This document shows, in pieces, positions 58,985-64,000 of a stretch of 64,000 nucleotides of DNA. Under the pieces are notes generated by a model that did not search any database, was not told the DNA's origin, and saw nothing but the letters and a program-made list of their open reading frames with translations. This stretch comes from Stichopus chloronotus (Eukaryota; Echinodermata; Holothuroidea; Aspidochirotida; Stichopodidae): positions 17,089,358 through 17,153,357 of the forward strand of contig SFZH01000008.1 of assembly GCA_021234535.1 (NCBI GenBank), written 5' to 3'. Numbering within the stretch: the first letter of the stretch is position 1; each line of letters starts with the position of its first letter. Position numbers and translations under genes: made by a program.

Positions 58985-60480
58985 GATGCTCTTGTTATAA
59001 TGCGGCAATGTTACGACTTATTGTTTTTTTTAACAACTGACCAAAATGCAACAAACTTGGTCCAAAATGTAACAACTTTTGTCAAAGTGTAACAACACTG
59101 ACACTTTGCCTAAAATGTAACAATTTTCTGTCCAAAATGTTTAACAAAGTAAAAATGAACATCAGAAAATATTGACAATATAAAGGATGGCCGCTATATT
59201 TCTTCACAGTGCCATAACATAACCAGACAAGGTCATATCGCATTAGAGGTTGCACCATTCAATTTCTCATGACATACCGTACTCTACACCTGAAATATTT
59301 ATATCTTTTCTTGGGTGTCATCAGTGTTGTTATGAAAAATTGAGGGAAAAAAAAACAGCCGCTGAAGTTCGAGATAAAACTTGCTCTAATGAACTCAGAA
59401 TGGTATAAAACATTAGGAGAGTCTAGTTCCCGGTCGTCCACCTTGGTGTTTAAATATCTAAAACGGCCGAAAAAATCATTGAACCTGTAGTAACTTGGCC
59501 AAACAAGGCCGGATCGATCTAAAGGGTTGCACATTCCGAATTCTCGTACCTTGTTTCCCTCGGATCACGTTTTTTGTTTTTTATTTCTCCCATAAATTAC
59601 AATAGGAAATGGGAGAAATGCGGGAAGAAAATGGCAGACCCAGTAAATTTTGGGTGGAAATCTTGGAAATTGGATTAAATTTGGATCAAACCGGCGGTCC
59701 CGTGATACTATTTGCAACTCTTCGAGATGACGTCGTGCCCTGATCCGTATGGTATGTAAGTCACATACAGAGTGCTCTAAAATGCCATTTTGAAGCCGAC
59801 TTGAAGCTCGGAAAGACATGAAACGGTGTTTGGGTTCCCTGTTTGCAGTTTGTCTCAAGGTGACTCACCGAGAAATAACCAGGTGGGGCTAGTTGGATCG
59901 AAAGAATTATGCTTTGCGCTCATAGGACATTCCGTTACTGAGTTATGGAGACTCAAAACTTCTTAAGTCTATTCACAACTGCCAATATTTCAAAAACGGT
60001 ACACCATTAATACTGAATTTACAGTAATAAACTAAAATTTACTAAACTAATCCCAGGTCCTCAAGTCCTCTAATGGATTGTCGCAAGGAATTCTTTCCGA
60101 ATTTTACCAAAGTAAGTAACAGATTGAAAAACAGGGGAGGGGGCATTGGAATATTCATCTTTTGACTCTGAACACCACAAATGTACTGTCTAATTTAATC
60201 CTCACGAAAGGGAGCATTCTGACAACTCCAACTAAATACGGTAGCCGATACTGACCCCTATGATAACTTTTACCTCATATTCTTGAAAACACCATAGGCT
60301 ATGAGCCCCTGGGCAATAATAACGCTCACCAAATATCACGATCAATAATAACGTCTGATAGAATCTTCACATTGTTACATCATGGGCAGACAGTTGTTAC
60401 ATTTTGGACCAACTTGTTACATTTTGGCCAGTTGTTACAAAATGGGTTGTAACATGCAAAAGAAATAATTGTAGTGTTTG
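58985..60480. mobile_element. Inverted-repeat element with AAAATGTAACAA subterminal repeats, ~1.5 kb
   Basis: The left arm (about 58985-59150) has five copies of (CC)AAAATGTAACAA-like words, including CTTGGTCCAAAATGTAACAA. The right arm (about 60370-60480) has the same words inverted (TTGTTACATTTTGGACCAAC, TTGTTACATTTTGGCCAG). The interior has no transposase ORF but contains diverged direct repeats (GCAC-ATTC words near 59245, 59530 and 59925). The superfamily is unknown. Confidence 0.65.
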
Positions 60481-61534
60481 TGCATGTCAAGATTATTTCA
60501 AAGATGAATTCACTTTTTCCCTACATCACATCGTAGAGGCATAAAGGAATTTATGTAAAACTGTATCAACATCAATAGAATTGGAAAAGCAAACATTAAA
60601 CACACGTACGGCAAGGAGGCAAAACATGCTTCAAAGATGAGACCCTCCTGATGTAAAACTCGAAGTAAGCATTAAATAAACAAAGATCGTATAAGGAATA
60701 TCATATGGATTCCCTCCATTGACACCACAAATATGCATATTTAGTTTATGAATATTCATGATACGATAAAACAGAAATTTGAAAATTGTGGCTATTTTCA
60801 ACGCTTTTCATTAATTCTGTCAATACTTTACAATGTGTTTTTCAGGTCACGTCTACAAATTAAGAAAAAGATGAAACACTTTGTGCAAATTGTGCTCAAG
60901 ATTGTTTTATTATGTCACACTGACACAGGCACAAACACACACATAAAAATCAACCTTAAATATGCCGTTTTTCTGGGATAATTTGTACGTCATAGCTCCT
61001 CCGATTAAACTGCAGAGTTAGGGGTACTACTAGCCGTAACTTCACAGAATGTACTATAAAAACTTCTAGTGAAAGATTTCAGTCTGTGAGGACTTTCTTG
61101 CTGAAGTCCCCAAATTTGCATAGCTGTATAAGGCGTAAGTATCACCAGCTGGATTTGCGTTCCAGCTGAGAAGTTTCTAAACAAATCCCTGTTCTGAAGA
61201 AAGATGAAGCATTTTGCACATATTACCAGTCCAATGTTTTCGTCCAATATTAGACAACGCCAACAGGGAACATGAATTGAATATCATTCTACAATTCATG
61301 CGTTGACATATACATGCAGCCACAATAGCCTAAATCAAATGAAGGGAAAGGCGGGCAAACTAACCAAAAACAAAGATTATAATACATACTGACAGACAGA
61401 AAAAAGCAGGGAGAGCAACAGAGCAAATGTAACATATCGGGTGTCATTGGTGAGTTGCAATAGATCGTTGGTAAACAGTTATGACCGAAATGACAGAATT
61501 TTAGGGAGGTGGGTGGGGATGGCTTTGAGAGGGT

Positions 61535-61560
61535 TTTTTTTTTGGGGGGGGGTGTTAGAG
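61535..61560. repeat. T-run followed by G-run
   Basis: Nine T then ten G in succession; it marks another of the G-rich tracts of the right part of the window. Confidence 0.85.
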
Positions 61561-61863
61561 GTGGGACTGCATGTAAATTCTTTGTGAGACTTTATTTACG
61601 TGTACATATTTGTTGAGGACAGACTAGTTACGCAAAACAAAAGTAAACAAATAGAGCAAACGAAAATGAAGAACACAGATCAGAGGAAAATCTGATAGAA
61701 CTGAAGTGACCATAAAACAAGTTGAAAGTTGACTTGCTGACGATATTTATGATTGATAAGGTTGTATAAGAATATCTCGTTTGATCAACTCCTCTTAACG
61801 CTTTGGAAGTTGATTGGAGCAAACGACTAGAGAGGAGGAGCCCAACAATCCTTAACGTCAAGC

Positions 61864-61872
61864 TATATAAAA
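61864..61872 (+). promoter_or_regulatory. TATA box (TATATAAAA) of secreted-protein gene
   Basis: TATATAAAA lies 98 bases before the ATG at 61962. A start of transcription about 25-30 bases downstream, near 61892-61900, is inferred; that would give a leader of about 65 bases. Confidence 0.7.
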
Positions 61873-61961
61873 GTAAAAATCTACAATTCGTCTTCACATT
61901 TTCCAAAACTGCTTCGATCGGCTGAAGATTTTAGGAACTGACGTGCCCGACCGACTCCACC

Positions 61962-62034
61962 ATGGACAGAATGCATTCCGCTATCTTCTTGCTTCTATGC
62001 CTGTCTGTTGCGACGATGGCATTCCGGTATCCGG
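61962..62034 (+). CDS. First coding exon (signal peptide) of an unidentified secreted product
   Basis: ATG at 61962 in strong context (CACCATGG) starts a 24-codon reading frame that ends at a consensus donor (CCGG then GTAAGA, GT at 62035-62036) in phase 1. The peptide has a short polar start, a hydrophobic core (IFLLLCLSVA) and a small-residue cleavage region (TMA before FRYP), a typical signal peptide. With a TATA box 98 bases upstream, this looks like a highly expressed or tissue-specific gene for a secreted protein or peptide. The following exons are not certain; one possible acceptor is at about 62497 (TTCGATTTTGTAG), which would give a very short C-terminal part. The product cannot be named. 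Confidence 0.7.
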
Positions 62035-64000
62035 GTAAGATATTATTTCGATTAACAATCTTCTTTGCTTGTGTAGTTTTTAATCTTTTCCATATAAGAT
62101 TTTTTTTTGTTTCTTGTTTGGTACATGTCTGTCATAGTAAAATGTTAACAGGTCTCGTTTTAAATAGAATCTTAAAAGGTGAAGACTCTTTTGGCAATAC
62201 TTGTATTAATAATTAATATAATTTTATTATTATCATAAAAAATTATATAAACGGTAATTACTTTAGCTTGAATGGACCATTTTGAAATGATCAGCCCACT
62301 TGGGCTTCATCTGCACTGACCGAGTAATAATAAGACTGCAGGATAACAGTAGTTATCCTGCGTAGAGTTGCCTAGAGTAATAAACTGTGTGCAGGATAGC
62401 AATCACAAAAACACGGTATTGTCATTAAGATATACCAGGACTGCGAAAAAGTGACCATAGTCCCCACTTTTCCATAAGTGGGCTTCGATTTTGTAGGAGG
62501 AAAGATAGACCTGAAGTTGAAACTGGCAATCCATTTCGCCAACAATATATAACGATTCTTATGTCACGCCAGTGAATTCACTTAATGTGTATTGGCACGA
62601 TTGGGAGACCAACTGCGGGTTGTCGAGTTTTGCGTGTTCGTAAAATTTATCAACGCTTGATTGACATTGCCAGTTTTGCTTAGATAAATAAATGGTGAAT
62701 AAATGGAACCGTTCAGAGGGAGAAGGAGGGGCGTGAGGGGGGTTCTAACCCTTCACAGAAGTAAGAAGTTGCCATTGCAATAAAAAAAAATACACTCCGT
62801 AAAATATTATTTTTATAACTTTTCATGAGTGGGGTCTTTGAAATTTTTAGTTGGTTTTCTTTCCCGTAGCAATGCCTTTGTAATACACAAAATGACGTAA
62901 TATGATACACAGTACGTATACGGGCAAATTTGCCGAGTTTATTCACAATCTCACAATTAGGCCTACTCGCCAACATCCTATGGCCGTCCCTGTATTGTAA
63001 CACTGGTTGAAAGCACTATGGTTTAGTTTTTGTTTGGAAGAAAGTATAGGTCCTTCTTTGGGCATTTTGACGTACAACTTAAATTACCAGTACATATTCT
63101 TACTTATACACTCTTTCGAGTCAATGCCTTACGTAGTGAAAGAGTAAGTTTCCGAACCTGTGTTCTACAAAATAGAGAATACTTTAAAGAAAGTTAGAAG
63201 GCCAAAAAAGTCGAAAATTCAAAAGATAGAAAGAGAGCAACCACCTCCCCCGCGGTCAGCGTCCACCTGGTATTCTGCTTCAAATACCCCTTCACTCTCA
63301 AAAAGCAATCGAAACTAGAGCACCAAGTCTGCAGATGCGAACACCTGAACAGCTTGAAGGTACCATTTTGCATATCATTAAGTCAAATCATTGGAACCAA
63401 TATCATTACACAAAATCATAAGCATTTTACAAGAGAAATCTGTAGGACTGCACAATTTGTAGAATTTCATAAGCACAAAAGGTGTGGAAGTTCGAACTTT
63501 ATTGATACGTTGGTGAAAAGTTTGATGGGTATACTACCAAATTACAATGCTTATAATTAGCATCACTATTCACATCCAATAATTATGAACTGTCAATTTT
63601 TTATTTTCCTCCATGGTTTGTACTGGAAGTGGGTATAGAAACCATGTTATGATCATCTATATCTAACTGTAATAGAGTAAATATACTGACCGAATCTTGA
63701 TCCTAAAAATGGTCCTTTTCTGCAAAAACTTAACTTTAGTTGATCCTTCACATTATAATCCAAAGTAGCGGCCTATCAACTTTTGCCTCTTCAGAATTCT
63801 TCTTGAATAAAATTTATTGCACTCATAAATGCCAGGGTGAAATGTCATTTCCAGCTATCTGGCAAGTATTTGTGTCAACATTCTGGTAAGGAACTCGTCA
63901 ACCAGTGGTGGTTGCGCTCATTCCTTACAATGTCAAAGATGCCATATTAAATAGCCATCATAAATTTGCTCTCATTCAGATCATGGAGCAGGTGATATCG
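62035..64000. other. Downstream of the secreted-protein exon; probable intron plus unassigned sequence
   Basis: AT-rich with no recognisable domain. One weakly supported exon candidate (about 62498-62551, ending in TAA) is in phase with the signal-peptide exon. The rest holds only short random ORFs. Confidence 0.4.

Overview
The window is animal nuclear DNA. It has long AT-rich introns, GT-AG splice sites, many simple repeats and many remnants of transposable elements. The protein families, the mix of CR1/jockey-type LINEs, hAT-like and TTAA-type nonautonomous DNA elements, and exon-rich genes suggest a marine invertebrate. An echinoderm such as a sea cucumber is my guess, but nothing in the sequence fixes the species. 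There is no bacterial, phage, CRISPR or operon content.  Layout: (1) 1-2115, minus strand: one large exon (480-2115) of a polyhomeotic-like Polycomb gene. It ends in the conserved HD1 motif at a perfect splice donor; its zinc finger and SAM exons lie beyond the left edge. (2) 2116-12354: gene-poor interval between the two divergent genes, holding a BEL/Pao-like gag remnant, a minus-strand LINE split by later insertions, one orphan exon-like ORF, tandem repeats and a foldback element. (3) 12355-41585, plus strand: a complete BMS1 ribosome-biogenesis GTPase gene. I placed 24 coding exons whose phases all agree and which sum to 1434 codons plus a stop. Its introns contain a TGTA microsatellite, a 2.0 kb hAT-like element with a perfect 8-bp target duplication, TTAA-bounded MITEs and other inverted-repeat elements. 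Exon 10 carries a GAT microsatellite coding for about 40 acidic residues. (4) 41586-61860: BMS1 3' UTR, a 5 x 76 bp minisatellite, poly-G/poly-C-rich degraded hAT-like fragments, a plus-strand LINE reverse transcriptase remnant, and purine/pyrimidine-skewed tracts. (5) 61864-62034: a TATA-box promoter and first exon (signal peptide) of a secreted product whose remaining exons I cannot place.  BMS1 acts in the nucleolus in 40S subunit assembly and polyhomeotic acts in PRC1 chromatin repression. Their adjacency implies no shared pathway. I found no convincing new biological system. The most informative points are the acidic-repeat expansion in BMS1, an AT-hook-like motif in the polyhomeotic protein, two TTAA MITEs sharing one TTAA, and the cleanly dated hAT-like insertion.
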